From NCBI RefSeq assembly GCF_003010915.2, contig NZ_CP028426.1, positions 62,001 to 126,000 on the forward strand: a stretch of 64,000 nt of DNA, written 5' to 3'. Origin of the DNA: Gulosibacter molinativorax (lineage in GTDB: Bacteria; Actinomycetota; Actinomycetes; Actinomycetales; Microbacteriaceae). Under the pieces are notes generated by a model. That model was not told the DNA's origin. It did no database searches and saw nothing but the letters and a program-made list of their open reading frames with translations. A program made the translations under genes and the position numbers. The stretch's first letter is position 1, and the number at the start of each line of letters is the position of its first letter. Shown here one piece after another: positions 23,054-31,644 of this stretch.

Positions 23054-23596
23054 GTGTCGAGGCCTTCATCGGTAAGTGCGACTGCGGGGGCGCTGCTCGG
23101 GATGCTCGCGGAAGGTCCAAAGTCGGGATGGGATCTCGTCGAAGAAGCCAAGACCAGGGTTGGAAACTTTTGGACCATTCAGCACAGTCAGGTCTATCGC
23201 GAACTTGCCAAGTTGGAAGCAGATGGGCATGCGGAGCCGCTACCGGTGGAGGGTCGCGGGCGCCGGAGATACCGCATTACTGACCAGGGGCGCGAGGCAT
23301 ATCTTGACTGGGTGAAGCGCGCGCCGGGTGATGAGAGCGTCCGAATTCCTTTCCTCTTGACCGTCGCATTTGCCGACGACATGCCGGCGGAGCAATTCGC
23401 TGAGCGCATCGCCGAGCAGCGGCGGCGGCACACCGAGCGACTGAACGAATATGAAGCGATGTGGCAGGAACTTGCTGACGAGCGTGCGGACGGGGGAGGG
23501 GCTCGTCTGGCCACACTCGCGCTCGGAATCGGCTACGAACGTGCCGCGTTGGCTTGGCTCGAAGAACTACCGTCGTTTTTCGGTTCGGACTCCTGA
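23054..23596 (+). CDS. PadR-family transcriptional regulator
   Basis: A 180-residue PadR regulator starting at GTG with AAAGGGGA upstream. The winged helix (GALLGMLAEGPKSGWDLVEE, SQVYRELAKLEADGHAEPLP, RRRYRITDQGREAYLDW) is followed by a helical dimerisation domain (ERIAEQRRRHTERLNEYEAM). It probably controls itself through the inverted repeat just upstream, and perhaps the alpha/beta hydrolase gene 160 bp downstream. Ligand unknown. Confidence 0.88.
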   Translation: MSRPSSVSATAGALLGMLAEGPKSGWDLVEEAKTRVGNFWTIQHSQVYRELAKLEADGHAEPLPVEGRGRRRYRITDQGREAYLDWVKRAPGDESVRIPFLLTVAFADDMPAEQFAERIAEQRRRHTERLNEYEAMWQELADERADGGGARLATLALGIGYERAALAWLEELPSFFGSDS

Positions 23597-23758
23597 GCGC
23601 ATCCTTCGACTCGTACTGAATCAGCTTGGAGCGAGGGCGCGAGCCGGAGCTTCCGCGGGGAAGGAACGTGGTTGTGTGGCTGCTGCATCCGGGATAGCGT
23701 CGAAAGCAACGATCACCGGGAGCCGCCAAGACGAGGCTCTCACCATGGAGAATCGACG

Positions 23759-24670
23759 ATGCCGTACATCACTCCGGCTGGCGCCGTAGAGCGACAGATT
23801 CTGCTGCCCGAAGGGCCGGTTCGTGTCTTGAAAGGTGGTCAAGCCGCTGGTCCTGGCGTTCCGTTGGTCATGATTCACGGTGGTGGGTATGACCACGCGG
23901 GGATCTCTTGGTATCGCAGCTTCGAGTCACTTGGCTCAGCAAGGCGCCTTTACGCGGCGGACCTGCCAGGTTTTGGCGGTAGCCGCGCGATAGCGCCGCT
24001 GCACGGTCCTGTCGAGATGGCTGATTTCGTGGTGCGCGTGATGAACACGATGGGGGTCGACCGTGCCGTTGTCGTGGGTGTTTCCATGGGCGGCGATGTC
24101 GCGCTCAATGTGGTGCTCCAGCATCCTGAATTCGTGGCCGGGCTGGTGCTCGTTTCGCCGGGCGGTCTCGCGGAGCGGGTTGGCGATCCATTCACCCATC
24201 GCTTGGCTTGGCTCGGCGCCCAGATCCCCGATTGGCTCCTGCTGCCGATGACTCGAGTTGCGAATCGTTATAGCGGCAGCGCGATCAAGGCGTTTGTCAA
24301 GGATGCGAGTCGGTTGCCCGACGAGGTGAAGAGGGAGTTCGTGAAGGAGGCTCGGGCGCCACGCGCAGGCATCGCCTATGGCAGGTATAACCAAGCCACG
24401 CTAGGTCGCACGCGACTCACTAATAATCTGCGCGGACGGATGCACGAAATTAAGGTGCCGACAATGCTATTCCATGGTGCGGAGGATCCGATGGTTTCCC
24501 CGGACGATTCACGGTACGCCGCTGGCGCGATTCCGGATGCACGGCTCGTCCTCGTCCCCGACACGGGGCATTGGGGACAGCTGGAGGCCCACGACGCATT
24601 CACGGATGCCGTGCTGGAGTTCCTTGCGGAGATTGACCCGCCTGCGCCGCGAGAGTCAAACCGCGAATAG
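23759..24670 (+). CDS. Alpha/beta-fold hydrolase
   Basis: A 303-residue cytosolic hydrolase. Oxyanion region VMIHGGGYDHA, nucleophile elbow GVSMGGDVAL (Ser near residue 105), acid in FHGAEDPMVSP and His in PDTGHWGQLE complete the triad. The fold resembles meta-cleavage and haloalkane-type hydrolases without a substrate-specific motif. The ATG at 23759 has GGAG 9 nt upstream. A PadR regulator precedes it, a common arrangement for inducible esterases. An inverted repeat follows the stop and probably terminates transcription. Confidence 0.85.
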   Translation: MPYITPAGAVERQILLPEGPVRVLKGGQAAGPGVPLVMIHGGGYDHAGISWYRSFESLGSARRLYAADLPGFGGSRAIAPLHGPVEMADFVVRVMNTMGVDRAVVVGVSMGGDVALNVVLQHPEFVAGLVLVSPGGLAERVGDPFTHRLAWLGAQIPDWLLLPMTRVANRYSGSAIKAFVKDASRLPDEVKREFVKEARAPRAGIAYGRYNQATLGRTRLTNNLRGRMHEIKVPTMLFHGAEDPMVSPDDSRYAAGAIPDARLVLVPDTGHWGQLEAHDAFTDAVLEFLAEIDPPAPRESNRE

Positions 24671-24686
24671 GAAAGCGTGCCCAAAA

Positions 24687-24716
24687 CGTGCCCACGGTGG
24701 GTAAATTGTGGGCACG
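24687..24716. terminator. Inverted repeat after the hydrolase gene
   Basis: CGTGCCCAC (24687-24695) and GTGGGCACG (24708-24716) form a perfect 9-bp stem with a 12-nt loop, 16 nt after the hydrolase stop. There is no T tract. The core GTGCCCA also occurs at 24677 and 24719, so the stretch holds three copies in about 50 bp. Confidence 0.5.
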
Positions 24717-24737
24717 ACCGTGCCCAGACGAACGAGC

Positions 24738-24779
24738 AAGTCCCCAGCATCCTTGCAATTATGCGGACGTTGGGGACTT
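24738..24779 (-). terminator. Hairpin downstream of tRNA-His
   Basis: AAGTCCCCA and TGGGGACTT (9 bp) enclose a 24-nt loop that itself has GCAT/ATGC. It begins 6 nt after the 3' end of tRNA-His on the minus strand and is the likely transcript end, though without a T run. Confidence 0.5.
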
Positions 24780-24784
24780 CTGTT

Positions 24785-24861
24785 TGGGGTGAGTAACGGG
24801 GCTTGAACCCGCGACCTCCTGGACCACAACCAAGCGCTCTACCAGCTGAGCTATACCCACC
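24785..24861 (-). tRNA. tRNA-His (GTG)
   Basis: Cloverleaf on the minus strand: acceptor GTGGGTA/TACTCAC with an additional encoded G at -1 opposite C73 (the tRNA-His identity element), D arm with AGCTCAGCTGGTAGAGC, anticodon loop TTGTGGT, T arm GCGGGTTCAAGCCCCGT-like, and an encoded CCA end. All stems pair. Confidence 0.95.
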
Positions 24862-24901
24862 ATGTCGACCGCCTCGCGGCAGCCAACCATGAGATCTTAC
24901 A

Positions 24902-25531
24902 TCATTTCTGAAGGTAAGGCGAAAACGCCTCGACGACGCTTGTCGACATCGTCTTGAGCGACTTGGAGTCCGGTCCTGGCTGCGGCACGCACATCGCTTC
25001 GCGGTAGTAGCGCAGCTCGCGGATCGACTCGAGAATGTCGGCGGTGGCGCGGTGTCCGCCGTTCTTCTCGGGGGCGTTGAAGTAGATGCGTGGGTACCAG
25101 CGGCGCGAGAGCTCCTTGAACGTCGACACATCGATGTTGCGGTAGTGCAGGTAGGCGTCGAGCCCGGGCATCTGGCGGTTGATGAACATCCGGTCGGTGC
25201 CGATCGTGTTGCCGGCGAGCGGTGCCGTGCGCTCGGCCGGCACGAACTGCTTGATGTAGGTGAGCACCTGTTCTTCGGCCTCGGCCATTGTCACCCCGGA
25301 TTCGAACTCGTTGATAAGGCCCGAGGTCGTGTGCATGTTGGTCACGAACTCGTTCATGTTGTCGAGCGCTGACTGCGAGGGCTTGATCACGACATCGAGG
25401 CCCTTGTCGTCGAGCAGGTTCAGTTCGAAGTCGGTCACGAAGACCGCGATTTCGCAGATCTCATCCACGTCCACCTCGAGACCGGTCATCTCGCAGTCGA
25501 TCCAAACAAGGCGGTCCTGTGCAGTAGTCAT
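24902..25531 (-). CDS. orn: Oligoribonuclease (DEDDh 3'-5' exonuclease)
   Basis: Orn degrades 2-5 nt RNA fragments and linear cyclic-dinucleotide products such as pGpG to mononucleotides. The 209-residue protein has WIDCEMTGLEVDVDEICEIA (Exo I: Asp, Glu), a middle Asp/His region (LAGNTIGTDRMFINRQMP) and HRATADILESIREL (Exo III with His and Asp). Length is slightly above the usual 180-200 because of a C-terminal tail ending SPYLQK. ATG 25531 is the family start; an upstream in-frame ATG is rejected. tRNA-His lies just downstream. Confidence 0.95.
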   Translation of the reverse strand: MTTAQDRLVWIDCEMTGLEVDVDEICEIAVFVTDFELNLLDDKGLDVVIKPSQSALDNMNEFVTNMHTTSGLINEFESGVTMAEAEEQVLTYIKQFVPAERTAPLAGNTIGTDRMFINRQMPGLDAYLHYRNIDVSTFKELSRRWYPRIYFNAPEKNGGHRATADILESIRELRYYREAMCVPQPGPDSKSLKTMSTSVVEAFSPYLQK

Positions 25532-25641
25532 GGGCTCAATCGTAGTAACCCCAGCGACACGCAGACACATTGAGGCGGCATCTGCCAGAATTTCCGGCAG
25601 GGTCGGCGCCACTCCCGACCAGGAGAGAAAGACACACCGGA

Positions 25642-25923
25642 ATGGGAGAGCCGCCCCGCCGCCATGGGATGCCGTGGCCCGCGAAATTCGCGCTGGTACT
25701 TGGACTCGCGGCCCTCGTGTGCTCGTTCATTCCGGTCGTCGGCGACTACGTGACTATCCCGCTTGGGGTGATTGCGATCATCCTGGGCTGTCTCGATATC
25801 TGGCGAGCGGAGCGCGGCCGTCGCGCCCGCGTGGTGCCCGCGACCTTCGGCACGATCTTCGGCGGGCTCGCGCTGCTCCTAGTCATGATCTCGATGATGG
25901 CAACGCAGGATGTGCCGGTCTAA
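25642..25923 (+). CDS. Small DUF4190-like membrane protein
   Basis: A 93-residue protein with two transmembrane helices (about 14-48 containing a Pro-Gly break, and 68-88). The pattern ALVLGLAALVCSFIPVVGDY then PLGVIAIILGCLDIWRA resembles DUF4190. A ribosome-binding site AGGAG lies 20 nt upstream of the chosen ATG, so the start may instead be a nearby weak codon. It is divergent from orn. Function unknown. Confidence 0.65.
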   Translation: MGEPPRRHGMPWPAKFALVLGLAALVCSFIPVVGDYVTIPLGVIAIILGCLDIWRAERGRRARVVPATFGTIFGGLALLLVMISMMATQDVPV

Positions 25924-25967
25924 CGTTGCGTTCGCAGGGCTCAGATGCTCCTATATCCTTGTGGCAT

Positions 25968-26040
25968 GCCTCCGTAGCTCAGTGGATAGAGCAACGGCCT
26001 TCTAATCCGTCGGTCACAGGTTCGAATCCTGTCGGGGGCG
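25968..26040 (+). tRNA. tRNA-Arg (TCT)
   Basis: 73-nt cloverleaf: acceptor GCCTCCG/CGGGGGC, D arm AGCTCAGTGGATAGAGC, anticodon loop CTTCTAA with TCT, T arm ACAGGTTCGAATCCTGT, discriminator G, no encoded CCA. A C:T mismatch closes the anticodon stem next to the loop. Confidence 0.95.
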
Positions 26041-26079
26041 CTTTTACCATCAAAAATGCGGTGAGGTGGTCGGTATTGC

Positions 26080-27390
26080 ATGACTCAGTCAACTAAACCC
26101 GGCAAAACTCACGCGAAACGTTCGTTGGAACGGTATGCCGTCGCGCTGGAGACGCAGCGTGTGCAGCGTGTGCAGCGTCGGACGATGACCGTCCTCATTA
26201 TCATGCAGATTGTCGGCACGATTGGTGTGGGCATCGCGCCGTCGATAGGCGTGCTTCTCGCTGGGGAAGTTACGGAAAACGAGGCGTGGGCTGGGCTCGC
26301 CCGCACGGCGAGCACGCTTGGTGCCGCACTCATGGGGTTGCCGCTCGGCAACCTCGCCGCGAAATTCGGCCGCCGGTTCGCCCTCTCGAGCGGCTGGTGG
26401 CTGGCCGCGGCGGGTAGCACGATTCTCGTGTTCGCAGCGCAGCTGAGCCTGATCGTGCCGCTGTTTATCGGCTTGCTGCTCATCGGAGCCGGCTCGGCGG
26501 TCAGCCTGCAGGCTCGCTTCGCGGCAACCGACCTCGCGGAACCACACCACAAGGCGCGCGCGCTCGCTCTCATCGTGTGGGTGGGGACGATCGGCTCGGT
26601 GTTTGGCCCGAACCTTGGCATTCCAGGCGAAGTCGTCGGTAACCTCGTCGGGCTCAACGTCTACGCGGGCGCGTTCCTCATCGCGGCCGTCTGCCTCGCA
26701 GCGGCGGGCCTGATCGTCTTCGTCTGGCTGCGCCCAGACCCGCTGCTGCGGCTCCAGCAGCTGAAGCCCCACGCATCCGCCCCAACCGGGAAGCGGCGCG
26801 GCCGCATCCGGCTAATCTTCGCGGAAATGCGCACGAACGCCGACGCTCGCTACGCCGTCATCGCCATCCTCACGGCCCAGATCGTCATGGTTTCGGTCAT
26901 GACGATGACGCCGGTGCACATGGCGCACCAGGGCGGCTCGATCACGCTCGTCGGGATTACGATCAGCCTGCACATCCTCGGCATGTACGCGTTCGCACCA
27001 CTCGTCGGCTACCTCGCCGACCGGGCTGGGCATCGCATCACCATCGCCTTCGGCATCGGAATCTTTCTCGTGTCGCTCGTGTTCGGCGCGCTGTGGCCCG
27101 ACGACACCGGCTGGATCATCGCGTCACTCTTCCTGCTCGGTGTGGGCTGGTCGTTCGCGAACGTCGCCGGCTCGGCATTCTTCAGCACGGTCGTCTCGGA
27201 CGAGACTCGCGCATCCTCACAGGGCGGGGTGGATGCGCTGTCTAACCTCTTGGGGGCGACGGCGGCATTCGTGGCCGGACCGTTGCTCGCGCTGACTAAC
27301 TTCTCGGCGCTGTCGGTGATCGCGATGTTCGTTCTCGTGCCCCTCGCCATTCTCACGCTGAGCCGGCCGCGGGAGACCCTCGCGAACTAA
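26080..27390 (+). CDS. Major facilitator superfamily transporter
   Basis: A 436-residue protein with twelve predicted helices and a long basic cytosolic N-terminus (about 37 residues). Loop 2-3 has GNLAAKFGRRFALSSG (motif A-like GxLaxrxGRR), repeated in the second half as GYLADRAGHRITIAFG. The central loop (about 225-250) is basic. It begins 40 nt after tRNA-Arg, which probably shares upstream transcription. Substrate unknown; drug:H+ antiporters of this build are common in actinobacteria. Confidence 0.85.
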   Translation: MTQSTKPGKTHAKRSLERYAVALETQRVQRVQRRTMTVLIIMQIVGTIGVGIAPSIGVLLAGEVTENEAWAGLARTASTLGAALMGLPLGNLAAKFGRRFALSSGWWLAAAGSTILVFAAQLSLIVPLFIGLLLIGAGSAVSLQARFAATDLAEPHHKARALALIVWVGTIGSVFGPNLGIPGEVVGNLVGLNVYAGAFLIAAVCLAAAGLIVFVWLRPDPLLRLQQLKPHASAPTGKRRGRIRLIFAEMRTNADARYAVIAILTAQIVMVSVMTMTPVHMAHQGGSITLVGITISLHILGMYAFAPLVGYLADRAGHRITIAFGIGIFLVSLVFGALWPDDTGWIIASLFLLGVGWSFANVAGSAFFSTVVSDETRASSQGGVDALSNLLGATAAFVAGPLLALTNFSALSVIAMFVLVPLAILTLSRPRETLAN

Positions 27391-27518
27391 CCACCGCAAA
27401 CCGCAGTCGGGTCTCGCGCGCGAACTCGCCGACGTTCAACTTGGCGGGCGTACTCTGTGCCAATGCAAATGACCACGCGTGGGCAGACGCCACGCATTTC
27501 GCCCATGAGCCGCGAGCA

Positions 27519-28198
27519 ATGAGAGTCCTAGTCGCGGAAGATGATGAGCGCATCCGCTCGCTCCTCGAGCGGGCCCTGCGCGAGAGCGGCTATTCGGTGG
27601 ATGCGCACGAGGACGGCGAATCGGCGCTGTTCGCGGCCGAGACCGAAACCGTTGACCTGTTGATCCTCGACATCATGCTGCCCGGCGCGATCAACGGCGT
27701 CGAGGTGTGCCGGCGGGTGCGAGAGACGAACCCGTCGGTGCCCATCCTGCTGCTCACCGCGCTGTCCACTCCGCGACATCGAGTCGCGGGCCTCGACTCC
27801 GGCGCGGATGACTACCTCACCAAGCCCTTCCACCTCCCGGAACTACTCGCGCGCGTTCGGGCGCTGCTGCGGCGCTCTCCGCTCGCGGTCACGCCGGTGC
27901 TGAGCGTCGCGGGCATCGAACTCGATCCGGCGACGCATACGGTGGCCCGAGACGGCAACGCGATCGACCTCACCGCTCGTGAGTTCGCGGTGCTCGAACT
28001 GCTCATGCGCAACCCAGGCCGGATTGTGTCGGCGACCGAGTTCATCGACCACGCCTGGGACGCGAACTACGACGGCTACAGCAACGTCGTCGCGTCCACA
28101 ATTCGTCACCTCCGGGGAAGCTCACTCTGCCCGGGCAACCCGAGGTCATCGAGACGGTGCGCGGCCGCGGCTACCGGCTGATTGGCGGTGAAGCGTGA
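27519..28198 (+). pseudogene. OmpR-type response regulator, frameshifted near its end
   Basis: Receiver domain MRVLVAEDDERIRSLLERAL with phosphoacceptor in LLILDIMLPG and Lys in DYLTKPFHLPE, then a winged helix (AREFAVLELLMRNPGRIVSA). In the original frame, the last expected strand is lost: after RHLRG the frame gives SSLCPGNP and ends at 28181. One base later in phase the expected KLTLPGQPEVIETVRGRGYR is present and runs to TGA 28198, which overlaps the kinase GTG as GTGA. The break lies in the run GGGG (28114-28117). One missing G explains it: a real mutation or a homopolymer error. The recognition helix is retained but the wing is destroyed. Confidence 0.8.
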
Positions 28199-29127
28199 TC
28201 CTGCGCCGCGCGACGCTGAAGCTGGCCGCCTAATATTCGCTCCTGATGCTCGGGCTCGTCGCGGTGTTCGCGATCGGGGTGGCGGTCTACGCATCCTTCG
28301 CCTTCGACCTCGAGCTGCCGGAAACGACCGAGGAGGCGCTGAACCAGGCCAATGTGACGCTGCGAACCGTGCTCGTAGTCTGCTTCATTGCGTTCGTGGT
28401 GGTCGTGCCGCCGCTGAGCTATCTGCTCGCCCGGCACACGCTCGCGCCGGTGCGCGCGAACCTCGAGGCGCAGCAGCAGTTTGTCGACGATGCGTCGCAT
28501 GAGTTGCAGACCCCGATCGCCGTGGCACAGGGCGAGCTTGAGCTCGCACTCCTGCAGCCGCGCCGTCCTGAGCAATATCAGGAGTCAATTACCGCGGCGC
28601 TGGGCGCGCTCGATGAGCTTGGCAGGCTCACGAGGGATCTCCTGATCCTCGCGCGGGAAGACGGCGTCGAGGATGCGCGGGAGGTGATCGATCTTGCCGA
28701 GCTCGGGGAGCGCGCGCTCCTCGCTTGCCCTCCCGAGACGCGTGCGCGCGTGCGGCTGCGGCAGAAGGGCTCGGACAGATTCGTCGGCATCCTGCCGTTG
28801 CTCTCGCGCGCAATCGGGAACCTGCTCGAGAACTCGGCCAAATTCTCACCCGCGTCGGAGCCGATCGAGCTGCTCCTGGAACGAGACGGCGAGGTCGTGC
28901 GGATCTCGGTCTCCGACCACGGGCGGGGGATGAGCGCCGTGCAGGCGTCTCGAGCCTTCGATCGGTTCTGGCGGGCCGACAATGCGCGGAGCACGCCCGG
29001 GCGTGGCATCGGGCTTTCAATCGTGCGGCGAGTCGCCGAACTCCATGGCGGCCGGGCGTTCCTCCGTAGCGAACCGGGGCACGGCACTGTGGTGACGATT
29101 GAGATTCCGGTGACACCCGCATCCTGA
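28195..29127 (+). pseudogene. OmpR-class sensor histidine kinase with an early in-frame stop
   Basis: From GTG 28195 the frame reads VILRRATLKLAA, then TAA (28231-28233), then YSLLMLGLVAVFAIG, i.e. the stop falls inside the first transmembrane helix. Beyond it the kinase is intact: second helix (about 50-72), HisKA FVDDASHELQTPIAVAQGE, N-box LLSRAIGNLLENSAKFS, G boxes SDHGRGM and RGIGLSIVRRVAELHGG. A restart at ATG 28246 would give 293 residues lacking a proper N-terminus. The relation to the frameshift in the partner gene suggests decay of the pair, unless both are sequence errors. Confidence 0.8.
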
Positions 29128-29224
29128 ATGTGCTCCCAGGGCCGCGTCATCTTGTCGTCACGATCCGCTTCATAACGTGGTGATCACGGAAATCGCACAG
29201 GGCGATACCGGAAAGGAACACACC

Positions 29225-29596
29225 ATGGAAAAGCGCAAGAAGCTCGGCATCGCATCCGGTGCAGCACTCCTCCTCTCGCTGGGCGCGACGGCACTCGTCG
29301 CTGGGCCTGCACTCGCCGCGGACAGCGGTTCTGCCCCTGCAGCCCCGGCCGCAGCCGTGACGACGGTGGACAGCACCTCGACCGCCGACATCCCGAACGA
29401 CCCCAACGAGGCCCCCGGTACCGAAACGAACGACGACAACGAGGCGAACGAGGCCCCGGGCACCGAGACCAACGACGACAACGAGGCCAACGAGGCCCCG
29501 GGTACCGAGACCAACGACGACGGCGGTAAGGATCAGGGCGTCGAAGACGGCACGAACGACGGTGAGACCAACGACGACACCGGAGCCGCGAAGTAA
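29225..29596 (+). CDS. Secreted acidic repeat protein
   Basis: A 123-residue exported protein. ATG 29225 has AAAGGA 7 nt upstream. A signal peptide (KRKKLG, hydrophobic core, GPALAADS cleavage near residue 31) precedes a Pro/Ala/Ser/Thr linker and three tandem 14-residue repeats, EAPGTETNDDNEAN (from residue 62), followed by Asp/Gly/Asn/Thr-rich sequence. Net charge is strongly negative and no fold is expected. It may bind cations or cover the cell surface. It sits between the broken two-component system and a DUF347 gene; control by the former is plausible. A large hairpin follows the stop. Confidence 0.8.
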   Translation: MEKRKKLGIASGAALLLSLGATALVAGPALAADSGSAPAAPAAAVTTVDSTSTADIPNDPNEAPGTETNDDNEANEAPGTETNDDNEANEAPGTETNDDGGKDQGVEDGTNDGETNDDTGAAK

Positions 29597-29610
29597 TGAC
29601 TTCAGGCTCT

Positions 29611-29651
29611 GAGGGTGAGGCCGCTCGCGGCCTCACCCTCCCCTTCGGGGG
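29611..29651 (+). terminator. Strong hairpin after the acidic repeat gene
   Basis: GAGGGTGAGGCCGC (29611-29624) and GCGGCCTCACCCTC (29627-29640) are exact inverted copies separated by two bases, a 14-bp stem. A second hairpin, CCCC-TTCG-GGGG, follows at once. No T tract is present, but stability is extreme. It lies 14 nt after the stop and argues against translation of the next gene starting at 29596. Confidence 0.7.
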
Positions 29652-29673
29652 AAGCCCCGTCGGGAACGGTGCC

Positions 29674-30480
29674 GTGGACGGGGCTCAGCCCGCATCGGCC
29701 GCCGAGGTCATGCTGAACAAGGTGCCGGAGATCACGCTGCTGTTCTGGCTCGTGAAGATGATGTCCACGACCGTCGGTGAGACGGGCGCTGACCTCCTCT
29801 CCGGGACACTCGGCTGGGGCCTGCCCGTCACCTCCGCGGCGGTGACGGCGCTGCTCATCGTTGCGTTAATCGCGCAGTTCCGCGCCAAGTCCTACGAGCC
29901 CGCGAAGTACTGGGTTGTCGTACTGCTTATCTCGGTCGCCGGAACCCTGGTGAGCGATATGCTCGTCGACCTCGCGGGCGTCCCCCTCACCGTCACGACG
30001 GCGGTGTTCGCAGCACTCCTCGCCATTGTCTTTTTCGCGTGGTGGTCTCAGGAACGCACGCTCAGCATCCACACCATCAACACGCGTAAGCGTGAGGCGT
30101 TCTACTGGGCAGCCATTCTCGTCACCTTCGCGCTCGGCACTTCGGGCGGCGACCTGCTCGGCGAGGCCCTCGGCTTCGGCTACGAGCTCTCGGCACTCGT
30201 CTTCCTCAGCGCGGTCCTGTTCATCGCGTTTGCTCACTTCGCGCTCCGGCTCAATGCCGTGTTCGCGTTCTGGGCCGCGTATGTCCTGACGAGGCCGCTC
30301 GGCGCATCCTTTGGCGATCTGCTTTCGCAGCCGATCTCCGCCGGCGGGCTTGGCATGGGCACCGTGCCGGTGAGCATCGCGTTCACGGTGTGCATCGTCG
30401 CCGCGATCGCGTGGTTCGTGTACGAACAGCGTCGCGCGGCGACCGGCCGCCATCGAGAAATGGAGGTATCCGTAGCCTGA
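29674..30480 (+). CDS. DUF347-repeat membrane protein (COG4705)
   Basis: A 268-residue membrane protein with about eight helices arranged as repeats: KVPEITLLFWLVKMMSTTVG / ETGADLLSG is the family signature, and GTSGGDLLGEALGFGYELS and LGASFGDLLSQP are the repeat cores. Function unknown; some relatives sit next to metal or acid stress genes. The open frame extends back to ATG 29596 (overlapping the previous stop as TAATG), but that segment encodes the hairpin above, so GTG 29674 or ATG 29710 is more likely. A terminator follows at 30511. Confidence 0.8.
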   Translation: MDGAQPASAAEVMLNKVPEITLLFWLVKMMSTTVGETGADLLSGTLGWGLPVTSAAVTALLIVALIAQFRAKSYEPAKYWVVVLLISVAGTLVSDMLVDLAGVPLTVTTAVFAALLAIVFFAWWSQERTLSIHTINTRKREAFYWAAILVTFALGTSGGDLLGEALGFGYELSALVFLSAVLFIAFAHFALRLNAVFAFWAAYVLTRPLGASFGDLLSQPISAGGLGMGTVPVSIAFTVCIVAAIAWFVYEQRRAATGRHREMEVSVA

Positions 30481-30510
30481 ACAACGACACCACCACCTCT
30501 TCCGTTCACC

Positions 30511-30550
30511 GCTGAATCCTGCCCGTCGACGCATCCGGGCGGGATTCAGC
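30511..30550 (+). terminator. Hairpin terminator after the DUF347 gene
   Basis: GCTGAATCCTGCCCG (30511-30525) pairs with CGGGCGGGATTCAGC (30536-30550): 15 bp with one G:T pair and a 10-nt loop. It lies 30 nt after the stop. No T run follows. Confidence 0.7.
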
Positions 30551-30612
30551 GCGTGCAAATCAGGCGACGTTCACTCTCAAATTATGCGAGGAGAAGAACG
30601 TAGCCTTGCAGC

Positions 30613-31632
30613 ATGCCGAACAACTTGAACCTCCCGAACCAGGGGGCAGAGTCCGCGCACACGGGCCTAGCCCAAACCACTGCGAAGCTCCTCGGCACCA
30701 AGCATCCTGTATTCGGCATGTCGCTGATCACGCCGGAGAAGGCCGAAGTCTCGGTACAAAACGCGGACCTAGAGGCGGACTTCGAGCTCGCGTCAATCTC
30801 AAAAGGAATCACCGGACTCCTCTACGCGCTTGCGCTGTCCGAAGGCGAGATTACCGAACACACCACGCTCGGCGAGCTACTATCGCTGCCGAACTCATCG
30901 GTGGCCGACGTCACACTGAAGTCTTTGAGCATGCACCGGTCCGGGCTGCCCTCGCTTCCGAAATCGATGAAGCCGTTTAAGCGAGACCGCGAGTGGCGGC
31001 GGCACGGCCGAAACCCCTACGGCGACAGCGTGGATGACTTGCTCGAGCATGCCCGCACTGTCAAGCTGGGCCGGCCTCGACCGAAGTACTCGAATTTCGG
31101 CTTCATGCTGCTCGGTCACGCATTGGCGAGCGCGGCTCGGATACCGTACGTCGACCTGATTCGTGAGCGAGTTTTCGAGCCGTTCCAGATGTCGGGCGCA
31201 TACGCGCCGATCACGCGCCATGATTTGCGTTCGACCGCATTACTCGGTCGACGCGGCTCCCGCGAAAATCAAGCGCCTTGGACCGGCGAAGGGTTCGCGC
31301 CAGCGGGAGGCATTCGGGCGACCGTGGAAGATCTCGGTAACTTCATGCACGGGTTGCTCGCAGGCGACCATCCGATGCTCGCCGCACTCGACCCAGTCGA
31401 GGATTTCGGGGCGGGAAACCGCATCGGGGCGGGATGGCTCACGCTCACGAACGACGGGCGGGAACTCACCTGGCACAACGGTCGTTCTGGTGGCTTTGGC
31501 TCGATCATCGTGCTTGACCGCTCGGCAAGGGTTGGCGTCGCCATCGTGAGTGCGAGGTCGGCGACGATTGATCGAGCTGGATTCCGGCTGATCAGCGAGC
31601 TGTTAGGCCGCACGAATAGCACCGAGTCGTGA
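30613..31632 (+). CDS. Beta-lactamase-family serine hydrolase (class C fold)
   Basis: A 339-residue protein with all three catalytic motifs of the fold: SISK (about residues 61-64), YSN (about 157-159) and HNG (about 290-292, in WHNGRSGGFGS). The RSGLPSLP segment before YSN is typical of esterase/DD-peptidase members. There is no signal peptide, so a cytosolic esterase or D-aminopeptidase role is likelier than drug resistance. The ATG lies 20 nt after GAGGAG and no closer site is seen, so the start is a little uncertain. nadE follows 12 nt later and may be co-transcribed. Confidence 0.85.
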   Translation: MPNNLNLPNQGAESAHTGLAQTTAKLLGTKHPVFGMSLITPEKAEVSVQNADLEADFELASISKGITGLLYALALSEGEITEHTTLGELLSLPNSSVADVTLKSLSMHRSGLPSLPKSMKPFKRDREWRRHGRNPYGDSVDDLLEHARTVKLGRPRPKYSNFGFMLLGHALASAARIPYVDLIRERVFEPFQMSGAYAPITRHDLRSTALLGRRGSRENQAPWTGEGFAPAGGIRATVEDLGNFMHGLLAGDHPMLAALDPVEDFGAGNRIGAGWLTLTNDGRELTWHNGRSGGFGSIIVLDRSARVGVAIVSARSATIDRAGFRLISELLGRTNSTES

Positions 31633-31644
31633 CAGAATCGGCAT

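Noticed and set aside
24671..24900. Prophage or integrative element attachment with integrase
   Set aside because: No integrase gene or duplicated tRNA end in the window; only the inverted repeats are reported.
27519..28198. Programmed frameshift in the response regulator
   Set aside because: There is no slippery heptamer with a downstream stimulator, and the kinase also has a nonsense codon; mutation or error is simpler.
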